A stretch of 64,000 nt of DNA from Sipunculus nudus (taxonomy: Eukaryota; Annelida; Sipuncula; Golfingiida; Sipunculidae): contig CM049310.1 of NCBI GenBank assembly GCA_026874595.1, forward strand, positions 14,360,058 through 14,424,057. Direction: 5' to 3'. The translations under genes were made by a program, and so were the position numbers. Each line of letters begins with the position of its first letter. The first letter of the stretch is position 1. This document shows, one piece after another, positions 1 to 13,339 of the stretch. The notes under the pieces were generated by a model, which had not been told where the DNA came from, did not search any database, and saw only the letters and a list, made by a program, of their open reading frames with translations.

Positions 1-689
1 AAAAAAAATTAGATTCCGCAACACTAGGCAGCGGAAATGTCTAGGGGAATATGTAAAAAGTCAGTTGTTTTTTGTTAACAAATAATTATGATTTATTCTT
101 AGAACAATCCTAACATAGCAATACTCTAAATCAATACAATTACACAGTATAACAACAATAAAAATGTACAGTACCAGTGTGTCCGGATCCTAGGGTTTGA
201 TTTCTAGATACGACCACTGTCACAGCTCAACAATAGTCCTTTAACACAAATATTCCAGATTCACAGTTTATGTAAATCTTCTCAGAGAATAGTCCGATTT
301 AATCGCAAAAACAATCTGTTGTAATCCAAAAGTGAAGTTCTGGTAATAATAACAAAGGCAATCTGAAGACAATCCGTTTAAATTTGTTACAAAGTCCGAA
401 GAATATCTGTTAGTTCTGCAATTATCGGAAATGTCCAAAAACTGACGAGAGAGTCACATTCTTCCGTGTCCGCTGGTATTTTTCTCTCTGCCTGCTCTAA
501 ACCCAGTCCTTATTATAGCTTTTTCACCCAAAGCCCAGAACCTTCCATTCTGGGACCCTCTAGACTACACTAAACACGCTGTCTTTACACTCCGTGAGAG
601 TTTGGCAAGTGCGTTCACATAGCAACGCACAGGGCTAGCGCCTAACACGAATCAGAATGCCTGCGCATTATAAACAGAAACATTTAACA
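1..689 (-). mobile_element. LTR, Gmr1-like family, copy 1 (cut by window edge)
   Basis: This is a long terminal repeat of the family seen complete at 53714-54487. The shared block (GGCAGCG..AAATGTCTAGGGG, then a TTGTTAACAAATAATTATG-type segment) lies at 30-90. The right end is at TTTAACA, 689. The terminal TGTTACGGAACC lies left of base 1, so the copy is incomplete here. The family's coding strand is minus. Together with the copy at 40250 it shares a GGATCCTAGG-containing segment that the others lack, which marks a subfamily. No internal retroelement sequence follows, so it behaves as a solo LTR as far as the window shows. Confidence 0.8.
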
Positions 690-2266
690 TTGAAAGAAGA
701 AAAGGTAGGGTAGGTACGGTACTTGATGTGTTCAAGGTTTGGACTCCAACATCGAATATCCCGAAATCGAAGCAATCACCGCCAGGTTCTACTCTTAATT
801 TATATAACAGGTCATTACATTTCCATTTTGTTCACGCTTCATGGACCTTTTATGAAATTAAGAATATTTTATCGAAGCTATGTATCCGTGCCCAGAGACA
901 ATGTTGTTACATTTCGTTTTGACTAAGAGCTAGCCGGCCCGACAACCCGCTTGCATAGGCCACAGGGTCACGAAATCCGGACATCCAACCGGCTCAGAGT
1001 CCTTCGCACACGGATCGCCGCCAGGTTAGCTGTCAGTCAAAACGAAATAAAACAACATTGCCTCTGGTCACTCCTCTTGGTCTAGTATCCGTTTTTCTGG
1101 CAATGGATACATGGTTACGAAAAGAATAGTCTTAATCAATGTTATAATAGGTCAAAGTGGAAGCATAATGACCTGTTAATGAATTAGAGTAGCTGGGGTC
1201 ATGTAGTGGTAACAACATTCCATAAAGTCTTCCTAGTAACCTATATTTAAATGCAACCATTGCACAGGCTTCTTATTCAACGAAAGGGTCTGCATTGAAT
1301 AGTAAAACTGTTACCTTGAGGGTGAGCCTGTTTTGGACTCTACTTATTCTTAAAGTATTTATTGGAATGAGAGTACTTGGTTGAAGGGTTTGGTAGCTCG
1401 TGCTGAGCCGAATTTCGCCCGTTGGGACTGTACTCTATGGATTCTTGTTTTTCTTTTGTCAAGTTGAGGAAAGCTACAAACGATGTTTGCAGATTGAAGA
1501 GCCACTGATGAGGGAAGAACTGTCCGGGGTGAAGTATGTAACTGCTGATTCCAAGGACGTATAAAGTGTCAGCATTTGTGAAAACTAACTGACCCGCCCC
1601 ATACAGATATATCAGTCATAAACTGAAAATGGCAAGCAACATTTTCATTCTAAAATTGGATATATAATTTTAATTGTATTCTCAGAGCTGAATGTCACAG
1701 ACATATGTGGTTGTGTCGCTGCATGTGTAAAAACGATACTAACTGGATAATAAATAGAAGTGATTGGCTACATTAAAAAAAGGTCTATATAAAATATGTC
1801 TAGACCTTTGCCATTTTACCATGAGTGTGACCTTGACCTTCTAATATTCAATTTTCGTTCAAATTAATACTAATGTTTAACTTATGTTCATTAACTTAGA
1901 ACAGCTTCTTCCGTTTACTTAATACACTTCTTTCGTTACCTATATTTTTTGTGCCGTTATAATAAAAACGGCATACACGGTTTCATCGGAATTTTCAGTG
2001 CTCAAAGACAAAGGCCTGAGTTAGCTGCTTTCAACTTTGGTTTGACTTGGAGAGTGAACGTAAAGGATTGTTCCGAAAATATGAAATATCTCTGTTATTG
2101 TTACCTGAGTAAAAGTTACCTACACGGATGATTTTTCACACGGATAGGTCTTGAACGAATAAAATTGCTCTGCCAGTTAACAGGGTTCTTTTTTATTCGA
2201 TCATATATAGGACCAGTGTAGTGGGAAACTGTTTGTGTCAGTGGTCGGATCAATAACTTGTCAAAA

Positions 2267-2274
2267 TGACGTCA
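2267..2274. promoter_or_regulatory. CRE octamer TGACGTCA
   Basis: This is a perfect palindromic cAMP response element. It is one of five full copies in the window (others at 20330, 35875, 37860 and 61409). No gene is recognised next to it, so function is unproven. Confidence 0.35.
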
Positions 2275-4698
2275 CAAGCCTTATTGACAGTAGTTTTCGG
2301 TGCTTTCCTTGAAATGTATATCATTAAACAATAACGACGAAGATAGGGATTTATTTCAATATAAGATTTGATTTATAAAATTATCAAAGGAATATAAAGA
2401 AATTTCACCAGATAATATGTGCGTGTATTCATTTTACGAAGAATATGTTATTAAAAACCTTGCACTCTACTCCCAGGGGACAATTATGAGGAATTATTGT
2501 GAATATGACCCGTGCAAATAGCGCGACGGTCCCTTAGCTTTACAAAGTGTGGGTGGCACAAACTGATTATCGTCGCGGGAGGAATTCCCTACTTGATTTA
2601 AACCATATCTTATCACAAAAAGACAAAAAGGATAAGAAAACAAGCTGTCCTATTATAATTCTTTTTCTCAGATACATATTTTCATTTAATATAATTTTCA
2701 AAACAAGGATGTGTTACTTATGCAAGTTTTGAAAGAAAGGAAGCAACCCCTCTTTTTTTATTATTTTTTTTTTCAGAAAGAAAATTTTTGCATATTTGCA
2801 AGTCACCGTTTTTCCCTTCTCTGTTATATGTGTGTGTATATGTGTGCACACATGTATAAATATTCAATATGCGTTAGGTTTATAAACATATCTATTATTT
2901 TTAGCGGAATTAACTCTATAATACTTATATTTTTTTCCATTTTGTCTATACCCATTCATTATTTACCCTAGTAATTAAAATATGATCTTTGGATATTGTT
3001 TTATATTTTAATTAAGCCTGTATCAATCTTTGAAAATATAATATCAGTGACTGCTGCACGATTTAATTTTTAGGAATTCAGGCCCAGGGCATTTGAACAG
3101 AGTTTTCCATCCTTGTCGTTATTTATCCCACAACAGCAAAAACCTTTGAGTTCATGATCCGAAACTTGAGAAAATGTTTAGGGCCTTAGCAAACCTACTC
3201 ATTGGTTGAGCATCGATCGAGTTCAGCTGATCTGATCAAGTAGAACCGATCCAAACAATCTGAACGTTCCATTTTTGTGCTTTATGAAATGGGCCAAAAG
3301 TCAATTTTCTTCAGCTTCCAGTCTAAGTCTACCTTCTTAGAGTCCATATCATATTAAAAGTAGTATAAGTAAAATTTCTGTCACAAAAACAAACATGTTA
3401 CAACCATTCCTCAACAAGATTAAAGTTATCGTAGTTATTCTTGGATTAGTTAGAAGTCAAAATGAAGGATGACAATTTATGAACAATTTTTGTCCGAAGG
3501 AGTTCTGAGAAATCATAATTGGAAGTTTTCTTTTCCATTTTGGAGACATAAGCATTATAACACTTTTCGATTCCTCAGTGTTCAATGTTTAGTGAAATAT
3601 GGATTATACTTAATGTGATGGGCATTTGTCGTGGTCACAAGTTGACATTCCTTACACAAGGTACATTCATACACGAGTCGGAGGCCGTCAGTCATGATGC
3701 AGGAAAAGTTAGGCATATAAGTTGCTTGTTCTGCCGGAACTACGGGAATGAAGAAATAATCAATGGATAAATTAAACCGTGCGAAGGTGTAAGTGTAATT
3801 CAAAACCAAATTATTTAAATTTATGAATAAACGAGCGGCAGCTGCTCGCAGCTGTGCCTTCAAAGCAAATGAAAGGGCATTCCTTTATGATACCATGATA
3901 TAGGGGCCGGCAGAATTAATAGGCACGAATGTGTATACGATTCCAAGTCTCTGTAAGATGTTTAAACGATCGGCAACTTGAGACAAAAGTATCTCCATAT
4001 CAATGGAAATGCCAAACGCAGATGGTATATGAAACACTATTTGCTTTGAACGACGTGTTCCTTGTTTTCATATATTTGTTCTATAATACCCATTTTGGCA
4101 AATCATGAAGATTCAATTAATGAAATAAACAGAAAAAGACAAGTAACCCAGTATAGCATCGCCTCGTTTGAACCACGCCCCTCGATTCCTTCGATTGTTA
4201 TGTTCGCTGCAGCAATCACGCGTTCATTTAACAGTAGCTTTTATACATTTGACCGGAATCTCTTGTCCGTCTGATGAGTGATACTTTTCCAAACTAAGCG
4301 CCTTATGCTCAACATCTCCGTTCCGCATAAAATAATGATACCAGTGTCGTGAAATGGCAATAGATCTTCAGACGATGCCGTCAGTATTGTATCACCACTG
4401 TTGCGTTCACCCCATCAATGGCACTGCATAAATTACAACTGACTAGCGGTATAACACATGAGGTTTTTAGAGGTTTGGATGTTTTTGCGAGGTCAGGGTT
4501 AAATAATGGATTACAACATGAAAGCTCTCATGAGAGTTCTCAATGCGGGAATATATCTGCGGAGGAGTATACCAGGATATACCATTCGGAAATTAAAAAG
4601 AAAAATCCTTTCACTATTTTAATTTATTTAGTAACTATATTTCACAAAAAATATGGACTACAAAAATAGCGCACAAAGGTTGATCGTTTTGTATATAT

Positions 4699-4720
4699 CC
4701 ACATGTTTATAAACATGTGG
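4699..4720. repeat. perfect 22-bp palindrome
   Basis: The 11-base arm CCACATGTTTA is followed immediately by its exact reverse complement, with no spacer. Each arm contains ACATGT. It could be a dimeric factor site or the relic of a small inverted-repeat element. No gene is nearby. Confidence 0.6.
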
Positions 4721-6552
4721 GGACCCCAACAAATAGTTTATACAGATGTCAATCAGGCAACTACCTGCACATGGTAGACCACAATTCAATTTTTAATCCC
4801 AGATGCACAACAAAACTTGTAGGTGTCACTACACTAGCTGCTGTTTGTCAATGGTTGAAAGCCACTTTAACTAAAATACGTCCCATGGAATGGCCGTCAT
4901 AAATATGTAAAATAACACTCTTGCCTCGATCAGTTAAAAATTCTATTATATGTATCATTCGATTTGATTGATTATAACTTGTGTCATTAAAATGCAAAAT
5001 TTCAGTAAATCAATAACGTTTTTATAATCCAATTTTTGTATTCCATTGATTCAGCTCGAAGAAAGGGTGAGAACAGATATATATACCGATCGTTGTGATT
5101 GCATTCTTAAAGTAATGTTGCAGGATATATGTTACTGATATAAGGGTTTACGTTCACCAAACCTTTAAATCAGTAGAGGCAAGAGTTGTAGATTCACAAT
5201 CAAATATTTTTTAACCAACATAATTTTTAACATATATCGAAACCAATAAATCTACATAAAATAACGTCGGAAGATGGACGGGATATTTATAAACCATGTG
5301 TGTCCTCTTTTAGGGCTGCTCCAGGTTCATTTTACTTAAACAGAAGAACATTGCTTCTACTAGACAATGGGACAATACAGGTTGGTTTTCGATGAGTAAA
5401 TAAGAATGGCAAACTTATCCACGGAAACAGGTCTTATACATCCACTAAAGAATTTGGGAATTAATTATTATGATATCGTTATTTTAGTGGTGGGGACAGA
5501 TAACTGCGGATTCGGAAGGATTTATGATGTTGAACTTAATGTCGAGGCGCCGTATTTCTGCTTGCACGGGCTGTCTGAGATTTTCTTATTTATGCTCCAA
5601 GAGAGGTCGCCTCCTCCTAGGTGACAAAGAATGATTTTCCAAAGACCATTCAGACGATATTCTGGGAAGCGCAATACCACTGGATTCTAGGTAAGTCCTA
5701 TTTTGTGCAATGCTTTGTCAGTTTAGAATAAGGGATAGGCAATCAAGCAATTTTACCTTAACGTTCATACTTCTTGATATTTCAAATAAGCTATGTACAT
5801 CTCACAGAACAGAGGGGTTAAAGAAGACAGCAAAGGCCCAGGAACAGGTTGCTAAATAGTATGATGCTTCGTTTAAAACCTCAATTTACTTCAAACTATC
5901 GTTATGTAAAAGATATACTTGTCCCAGTTTGGCTCAGTTTCTAGTACCTTATTATCTAGCATTAACTAGATATTAATCAGCTACCTAGGGTAGTATCACT
6001 GGGATTGTCCTGTGGTCTGTTGTTGATTATGTTTTTAACTCATAATTGTATCATTATCGTCCTGGTGATTAAATCTTCAATGTTTTGAAGTAATCCACAG
6101 CCCTAGGCATGTACAAAAGCAGCAAGTCTCAAGTGGCCACATTCAGATTTCTCTCCGTATATGCCCTGACAGTGATTGCTCTAGAGCGACCTTCATAATC
6201 AATGCCGGATTCGCCAGGCATGTTTCTTCAAGGTCTGGTTCCAATTTTTCAAAAAGGGTTTTAGCAAAATGATAATTTTTTAGCAAAAAATATTTTGAAT
6301 AGTAGATTTTAATTCAGTTCATTATTCTGTAGGCGCCACTGAACTTTATTTGACCGAGGGAAAATATTTCAAAGGATCTTTCGAGAGTTTATCATGAAAG
6401 CCTTGACCTGGGATCAATTTGAAACAGCGACATTTATTTCTGAAGTCCAACGCCTTAACCAGTGTTACACACTAACACTTGCAGTAAACAGGTTACAAAA
6501 CAAAAAAGACTTTTATCATTACCACTAAAATAAGCATTTGATCCCATTTTTA

Positions 6553-6555
6553 TTT

Positions 6556-6585
<30 letters not shown>
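6553..6585. repeat. T13-G20 homopolymer junction
   Basis: Thirteen T residues run straight into twenty G residues (6566-6585). The G run can form a G-quadruplex and is also a likely place for length error in sequencing or assembly. Confidence 0.7.
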
Positions 6586-6586
<1 letters not shown>

Positions 6587-8385
6587 AAGCGATGCTGTTC
6601 GTGAAAACGCTGTATAATTATAATTCATATAAGACAGGTCGTTTTCGCTTGTATGCACAAATATTCAGTGCTTCAAATTAAAACAGTTAGTTAAATTAAA
6701 ATAACAGAAAATGGAATCCCTGGTCACAATGATACACAAGTAAAATATATATAAATTTAGATTGGTCAAATGGCAATATTAATCTTTTTGATTTATAAAT
6801 GCAATACACACTGTTGGCTTTGCGATTTGATTTATGAACCTCTTCTTGTAGCAAAACATTCCAGGAGTTATCACTTCGCCTCGAGTCTACGTTAAGTGTA
6901 TGCTTTCAGATTTTTATATTTTTGAGATTTTAAAAATTTTTTTTAGCAAGATCTTTCATGTTCTATTTTTCATTTCCACTATACATTATTGCCGAAACCC
7001 TTAACAAGACTTTGACTAATTGTCTTTCCCTATACATTTTACAGATCCTTCTTCATTGAGTAAATTATAACCTTAATTTAGGCAGGTATTTTATTTAGTG
7101 TAGGCAAAATATAAATCTTGTCATATTTTTGTCTCTTTTACCCTCATCCATCAAGTAATGTGCTTTAAACACGCGAATTCCTCCTTTCCTATATCGCCTG
7201 GGCATATCTAGCACTCATTTTTCCGAATATGTTTCTATAACTGTTATTTCTATTAGGTCATATATCATGCTATAGCTAGAAAACGTCATGACCCATGGGC
7301 AACATGTCACTGTATGCTCTTGCAGCCTTACTGTGCTAAACGATAATAAAATTCTGAATCCGTGCAATATGTTAATACGAAGCAAGGTATACTTTATGAA
7401 AATTTAAGAGCTTTCTCAGTCAGTCTACAATGCCGCCCTTTAGGGCCCACATATAAAGCTGTTGACGGATAAGGCGAAAGAGACCTTACTCATTTTAATT
7501 TTAATTTTGAATGAAAATCTGACAATATAGATATAGACGGTATATATTGCAGTATCTGACGGGAAGAAAACTAAATTTTAGAACTAAACGCATCCAGAAT
7601 TACAAATGTAAATTTTCCGTTTACAACTACGGAATTAGCTAGCAGGGTCAACTGCACGTCAAATTAACCCTGGTATGAAGTCTTGGTCATCATTCCCTGG
7701 ACAATTGGTAAACTTAATGAGCGTTACCCTGACGGAAATGTTTACCAATCACGGGAAATGTATATACCTAAATAACAGTGTGGGTCTTGATTTCAAAGAA
7801 AATTATGAATATTCATCGAACACCTAAATATTCATCAGCCTAATGACCCGACATCATCATCTCAAGAGAACAAATAAGATGAACCACCTAATTGTAACTA
7901 TGTCGTTAAATGTCTTTTATATTCCCTTACGGAATGACCAATCGTCTAGCAGTCTGTCTCGTCCCTCTTCTGATCATGTACTAATTAAAAACATGATAAC
8001 CCTTTCGTGTTGTTGACCGGTCGCTAAACATCGCCGAAGAAACCCCGAAAAAGACTCCCGGATTCTTCCTCATTTCCCAAAGAGCACGATTGCTCATTTA
8101 AATACTCTAATCGGGTGGGGGGGGGGGATTTTGAATGATAGGTTTAAAGTTATAGGTGAAGGGCTGCAAGTTGGCTGTTTACCTCACTGGATTTTACAAA
8201 CACGTGCAAATACGTAACTTCGTCCGCGTAGGTTATAGACATATTGGGTAATGCAAAACGTTCTTTACAAATTATTTCATTTAAATAAATCAACATTTTC
8301 CAATATATATAAAAATACTGACGTAATATGCAAGTTGTAGAAAAGCCAATAAATGTACTGACGAATACACGCCCTAATTCTTAAA

Positions 8386-8388
<3 letters not shown>

Positions 8389-8437
<49 letters not shown>
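8389..8437. repeat. (AT)n microsatellite
   Basis: About 24 uninterrupted AT dinucleotides. The IYIYIY open frame across it is an artefact of the repeat. Confidence 0.95.
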
Positions 8438-8439
<2 letters not shown>

Positions 8440-10067
8440 GTAAGAATTAGACGACCATCGCCTTGCCACATAAATTTGCTGCAAGTAATATATGCACTTT
8501 TAATAATGGCCCAGCGAAAAGAGTTAGTTTCTATAATAGTTATGTTACCATGCCTTTACTACACCAATGTGTGCTCTTCCAGGTCTTGTCTGGGGTCGTG
8601 ATAACACAGCCTCAAATGTCATCAAAATGAATAACAATAACAAATGGGACTCAAATTCTTATTTTTTCTCTTACAATTCATTTCCTTAATCGACTGAAAC
8701 GGACAGATAACTCCAGAGGATGGGAACTGATGGGAGAATAAGTCTCTTACACAAATTACTGTTGTTGTAAAGTAGTAAGATTTATGGCCCTGGCTGACAA
8801 ATAGTGATGGAAAGAATCAATTCGCTGTTCTTATCTTAAGATCTCTGCTTGAGTGAATGGGTCGATTGCCAGGGTGTAATGAGTTCATAAGCAATTACGT
8901 TAATTACTGGTAAAGATAATGGCAGGTTGATGAGGAAGGGACTTCCGATAAGTTTCGGTCGTGGGCAATATGATTAGACATTCGATAAGATTTGGTTAAA
9001 CGTAGAAAAACATAAAATTGTCGTTTCTGTTGCTTCAAGTTTAGCGTTTATGCTGAAAAGCATAATAAAGGCTGTTAAGAAAATGTCCAACCTGAATGTT
9101 TCAGAATTCTCTGTCTGGTCTTTATGTGGATGTTTCTGCTCTTAGAATTGACCTATTACCAAATATGCACTTGATGTTGACTACAGCCACTAAAATTGAA
9201 TTATCAATATATGTCCATGATCTTGACCTCTGCCGGTACAACTGATCTGATAAAGATCAGTTCTACCGGTCAAATTATCGGAAAGTAGAGGAGAATTAAA
9301 AGACAATTTTCATGGCATAAATGGTTTCGTTCGAGCCCTTTTATATGACAGACTATTCAGAAGTGGATTTGAAGTCATACACGCCGCTGTGTTGGTGATG
9401 CAGGACGCCTTGTACTGGATCTGTTACAGTCCAGACATTCTTTAATTCAGCCGCGGGCAGTGTCTAGCTACCACTTAATAAATGGGGGAGTCAGACGTAT
9501 CTATCGTCATGTTATTGTGAGAAAAAAAGCACTGTCCTTTTCTTATTTATAAACCTAATGGACCTTGATATCATTGTCCACTTCTAGGCATTTAGCATTA
9601 GGAAGGCACATCATTGATCTTGTTGGGTATCTTGCTGGGAACTCCAGTGTTTGCTATAAAGATAAATCAATTTTCCTGTGTCTGTAATCTTTGATTAATT
9701 TGTGAAAAGGCGAAAGAAAAATAAAAAAAGAAGAAAATTTACATATTATGTTGGAGAAATATAACACTTAACCATTCGTCATAGATGGAAAAACTTTACG
9801 ATGATATAACAGTAGGTATCTAGAGATGGCACGATATTTTACTGTGTCACGCCACATGAGTTGCCAAGACAACACATTTTGGACAATATCGTGAGAAAAA
9901 AAGCTTCGTTTGCATAGAATTAATTCATGAAAGACACTTGCGGGATATATCTTGTTGCGTTTTGTTTTTAGGAGATCCTGTAAAATGGCGAATGTGGAAT
10001 ATAGTAGTTGATCGCACTTGTTGTTAAGAAATCATAAGACTTCTTTTTCTTGTTTTCTTTTAAATCC
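8438..10067. other. intergenic, no supported gene
   Basis: No coding signal is recognised. It contains a 17-bp near-perfect hairpin with a 4-base loop near 9234-9271. Confidence 0.6.
9234..9271. repeat. hairpin, 17-bp arms and 4-base loop
   Basis: The arm CCGGTACAACTGATCT faces AAGATCAGTTCTACCGG across a GATA loop, with a single mismatch (C opposite C-type position in the arm). The loop is too short for a typical microRNA precursor. A relic of a palindromic transposon end is as likely. Confidence 0.5.
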
Positions 10068-10741
10068 ACAGTGTCAGCGACCTGGACATGTTCAATACCA
10101 ACGGATGCTCTCTTGGTTTGCAAATAAAATGTTACTGCAATCGCGTATCAGAGTTTACTTTCGTTAGTTGGTGGAGCAGTCTAATACGTTTTTACATGAA
10201 GCCAGACGAGTAAGCAATATTTGTGCCATACACTTGTATAAAACAGCAGGAAGTCACCAAGAAGACAATTCCAGGTCATTGTCTGTAATGCTTGAATTGC
10301 CGGTTGTATTTTATCTATCACCTTTGGGTCAAAAAGTCAGAGTTCCATTTTGCCCTTAACAACAAGTAATGGACTTTCCCTAAAATTACCATGATATGTG
10401 AACAGTATTTCAAAGACTTTACTTCTCTCACCGGGTTCTGATCCGCGATAAGCCTCCAATTTAATCATATTTTTCCATCAAGGCTTGCAATAGCCGTAAA
10501 TCCTACGTCATATACCAGTGCATAATTACAGAATTGCATAATCAGGCCATTGAACCAGACAGTTAGGTCAGCTCCTCGTGGAGTTATCGTGTATTGTGTT
10601 TTTTTATCGGGATCCTGTCACGTAGTCGGTTCAAGCATGCCGATGATGTGCTGTCTGAAGTAGCTTGATTCATACATCAATACTCTCTTCAGTAAAAGCA
10701 TTTTACAAGCGGTCGTCTTACGTGACTGAATATACACCCCA
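10068..10741 (+). repeat. low-copy diverged repeat, copy A (possible C1q-like remnant)
   Basis: This is the first of three diverged copies of one unit. It opens after a pyrimidine-rich tract ending in CAG, which looks like a splice acceptor, followed by TGTCAGCGACCTGGACATG. Copy B opens with nearly the same bases. The frame 10168-10359 reads a peptide with CAIHLYKTAG, then SRSLSVMLEL, then GQKVRV. That spacing resembles the beta strands of a C1q globular domain (strand with K-N-G, later S-N-S-V-V-L-x-L, then G-D-x-V-x-V). The resemblance is my inference from pattern alone. No full domain or gene model can be drawn. Match to copy B continues to about 10741 (CGTCTTACGTGACTGA). Confidence 0.4.
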
Positions 10742-11640
10742 GTAAAAATTGACATGGAAAGTCCTCGCATCAAGAATGGAGTTCATCATGATCTATTCAC
10801 CAGATATCAGTCATTCAGGTTGTCGTAATTTTGCTGAGAGCAAATATGTAATAAAAGCGGATTCTGAAGGGACCTTTCCATTCTCACCCGCAGCCCATTT
10901 TGCGGACTTGACCCTTTTTCCTGACTTGATCGAGGTTCTCGATTTTTCTCATTAGTCCCTTTTGATTTGATCCCTTTTTTCGAATGTCCATGCGTATAAA
11001 TCTAAAATCATTTTCTAATTAAGGCCCGGCTAAACGTTTGACAGTGGGTGAATATAGGGACATAGCTTCTGAGAAAATGCTTCTTACTACTTATTACGAC
11101 TTTTTATTTAGTAACATTATATTATATTATATTAATATTATAATTATATAAATAATTTGAACCAGTAATTCTTCATGAATGAATTTTGTATTCAATATCT
11201 CAGGTAGCCGGGAGGATTGTAAAGGTTGGAGATCACACGAGCAGTTTTTTAACCATTTTTCAGCAAGACAAAATTATCATCACACATTTTACAGATCATG
11301 TTCTTTAATATCCACACCTCTGCCTATTAGTTAATAGCACAAGGAACGTAAATGCACAGCCCAAAAACATGAAACATGAAATTTGCCCTGTAGAGCTTCT
11401 TGGAGAATGACAATAAATGATATAATATCTTGTACACGGTTATTTTGACTTTTTCGTGAATCTTACACGTATGTGCATCTTACCGTACATATGTATCCGT
11501 ATAATATACGCGGACCTATATTACATTTTCAATAAAAAAAATTATAAAGGTTTAATGTGGGTCTTTTTATGTAACGTGACTAGATATAGACACCAAATAA
11601 CAACATATAAAATCCTTTATCTGTACAAAACATATAAAAT

Positions 11641-11718
11641 ATATTATTATATATTATTATTTTTTCTCTCTCTCTCTCTACATATATATATTTATACATA
11701 TATTTATTTATATATCAT
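11641..11718. repeat. (CT)n and TA-rich low-complexity tract
   Basis: A TTATTA-rich run, then five or more CT dinucleotides, then TATATA-type sequence. No function is suggested. Confidence 0.7.
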
Positions 11719-11870
11719 TATTTAAAAATAGAACTGTACACATTTATATTCATATCCATCTATCATCGGGTTAATATTAATAGTATTTTCAGTACGGAAC
11801 TGAATCGAAAGAGCTGATCAACAGAACGCTTGAGGAACGAGTGGTTTTCATGTATGGCAGATGGTATAAA

Positions 11871-12530
11871 ACAGTGTCAGCGACTTAGACATGCTAACAT
11901 GCTGATTTTTTGTTTAATGTTTCTGAACGTGGTATTGGGTTGAATGGCGATTATAAGGTTTTTGTCCAGTTCCTACATACTGCAAGGGCAAATCAGTCAG
12001 CATTCTTTTTCATATACAAACATGGAACCGTTGCGAGACAATCACCAGATCTCTTTCGGGATGTTGCAGGTGTCGTTTATTTATCTCTTACGAGTCGAAA
12101 GAACATAGGTCCATTATGCTTCTAACAGGAGATAATTGACTTTCGCTATAACCTGATATCAGAGAATCAAAGATGAATCGGATATACAGGATTCTCCGTC
12201 TCTCATCGGGTGTTGTTAATTGACATAACCCTGAGGGAAATTAATCGTGACTCTCTTCAATGGCTTTCAGTGGTCATCAATCGTACACCAGGATGCAGTT
12301 CATAAAAGCAGCATGGGATATGGAGATGTTTGAAACAGATAGTGCGTTGAGCTCCTCATGCAGTCGTGGCATCTTGAAAAATGAGACTGATATAAATGTT
12401 GATGGAGCAATGGTGGAGATTTTTTAGGATCCTCCGGCGTGGTCATGTAGTCATCAAGATAATAATCTGCCGGAAGAGGTGTCCTTCTTCATCCTTTCCA
12501 CAAGCGTTCGTCTTAAGTGACTGACAATAC
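11871..12530 (+). repeat. low-copy diverged repeat, copy B (possible C1q-like remnant)
   Basis: This is the second copy of the unit at 10068-10741. It begins ACAGTGTCAGCGACTTAGAC. The frame 11910-12125 (71 codons) contains ANQSAFFFIYKHGTVAR and later GVVYLSLTSRKN, which align with the copy A peptide by strand order. Beyond the stop, non-coding identity to copies A and C continues (GACTTTCGC at about 12138, TTGACATAACCCTGAGGG, CGTCTTAAGTGACTGA), so the duplicated block is larger than the frame. Stops in other parts of the unit argue that it is decayed. An A-rich run follows at 12540-12566. Confidence 0.45.
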
Positions 12531-13339
12531 ATAAGGGAAAAAAAAGGAAAAAAAAAAAAAAAAAAACCACCACCCAGTATGTGCCGCTTAAGGTTTCATA
12601 TTATTTACAATAATCTATGTATTGTCTTACGTTATAAGCTCTTTTTGGCTAAATACAAAAGTTTCCCATCAAAACCATTCCAGCCGCAGGGGCTACATAT
12701 CTCCAGTTGTTCACCTATTATTTACGTTGTTGTGGTTCTGTGTGCAAACACAGTCCACGTGTGTGTTTATGATTATTATACCACGTGACACGATCACACG
12801 CGACGATTCCAAAACAAGGAGAGGAAGCTTTTGAGAAGAAACACAAAAAAACAGCGGTTGGAAGTTATTGATTTGTGACCAAAAGAAGGCGTGCGCGCTG
12901 TTTGTTTTATGTCCCTTATCGCTCCCGGTGCAAGCTTTTTTCCACTTCCTTACAGGAGAGAGCAAACGGTTTAGAATGAAATATTGGTATATCCCGAAAT
13001 ATTCTTATGTGAATGCACAATATATTTATTGTATTTTTTACCTGTTATGTGAATAGGTCGCTTTAAAGAACCACCTGTTTTAATTATTCTTCCACCAGAT
13101 GTCAGCATCGATAAAGTTTCGTTAAGAAGGTAGTTGTACAGTCATATCCTCCACACCCTGACCTGTATCACATAGCAAGAAAGTTTGACAAACCGTATAC
13201 AAGCAAGACGAATAGCTAATAGGACAGACTGACACAATACAATCGCCTCCTGATTGGTAGTGATGACGCAGGTGTGGGGCCATGCCTCCTTGATAACTAA
13301 GATTTTTCCGATTCCTGTAGTAGAAGGTTTAGGTGAATA

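Larger units (their letters stand above)
690..8388. other. intergenic, no supported gene
   Basis: I find no open frame with a recognisable domain or convincing splice structure. The short open frames (60-93 codons) look like chance. Items inside: a full CRE octamer at 2267-2274, a perfect palindrome at 4699-4720, a T13/G20 homopolymer junction at 6553-6585 and a G11 run near 8117-8127. A TGACCTTGACCTT nuclear-receptor-like direct repeat lies near 1808-1822. Confidence 0.6.

Noticed and set aside
9234-9271. microRNA precursor
   Set aside because: Stem of 17 bp with a 4-base loop is too short and the loop too small.
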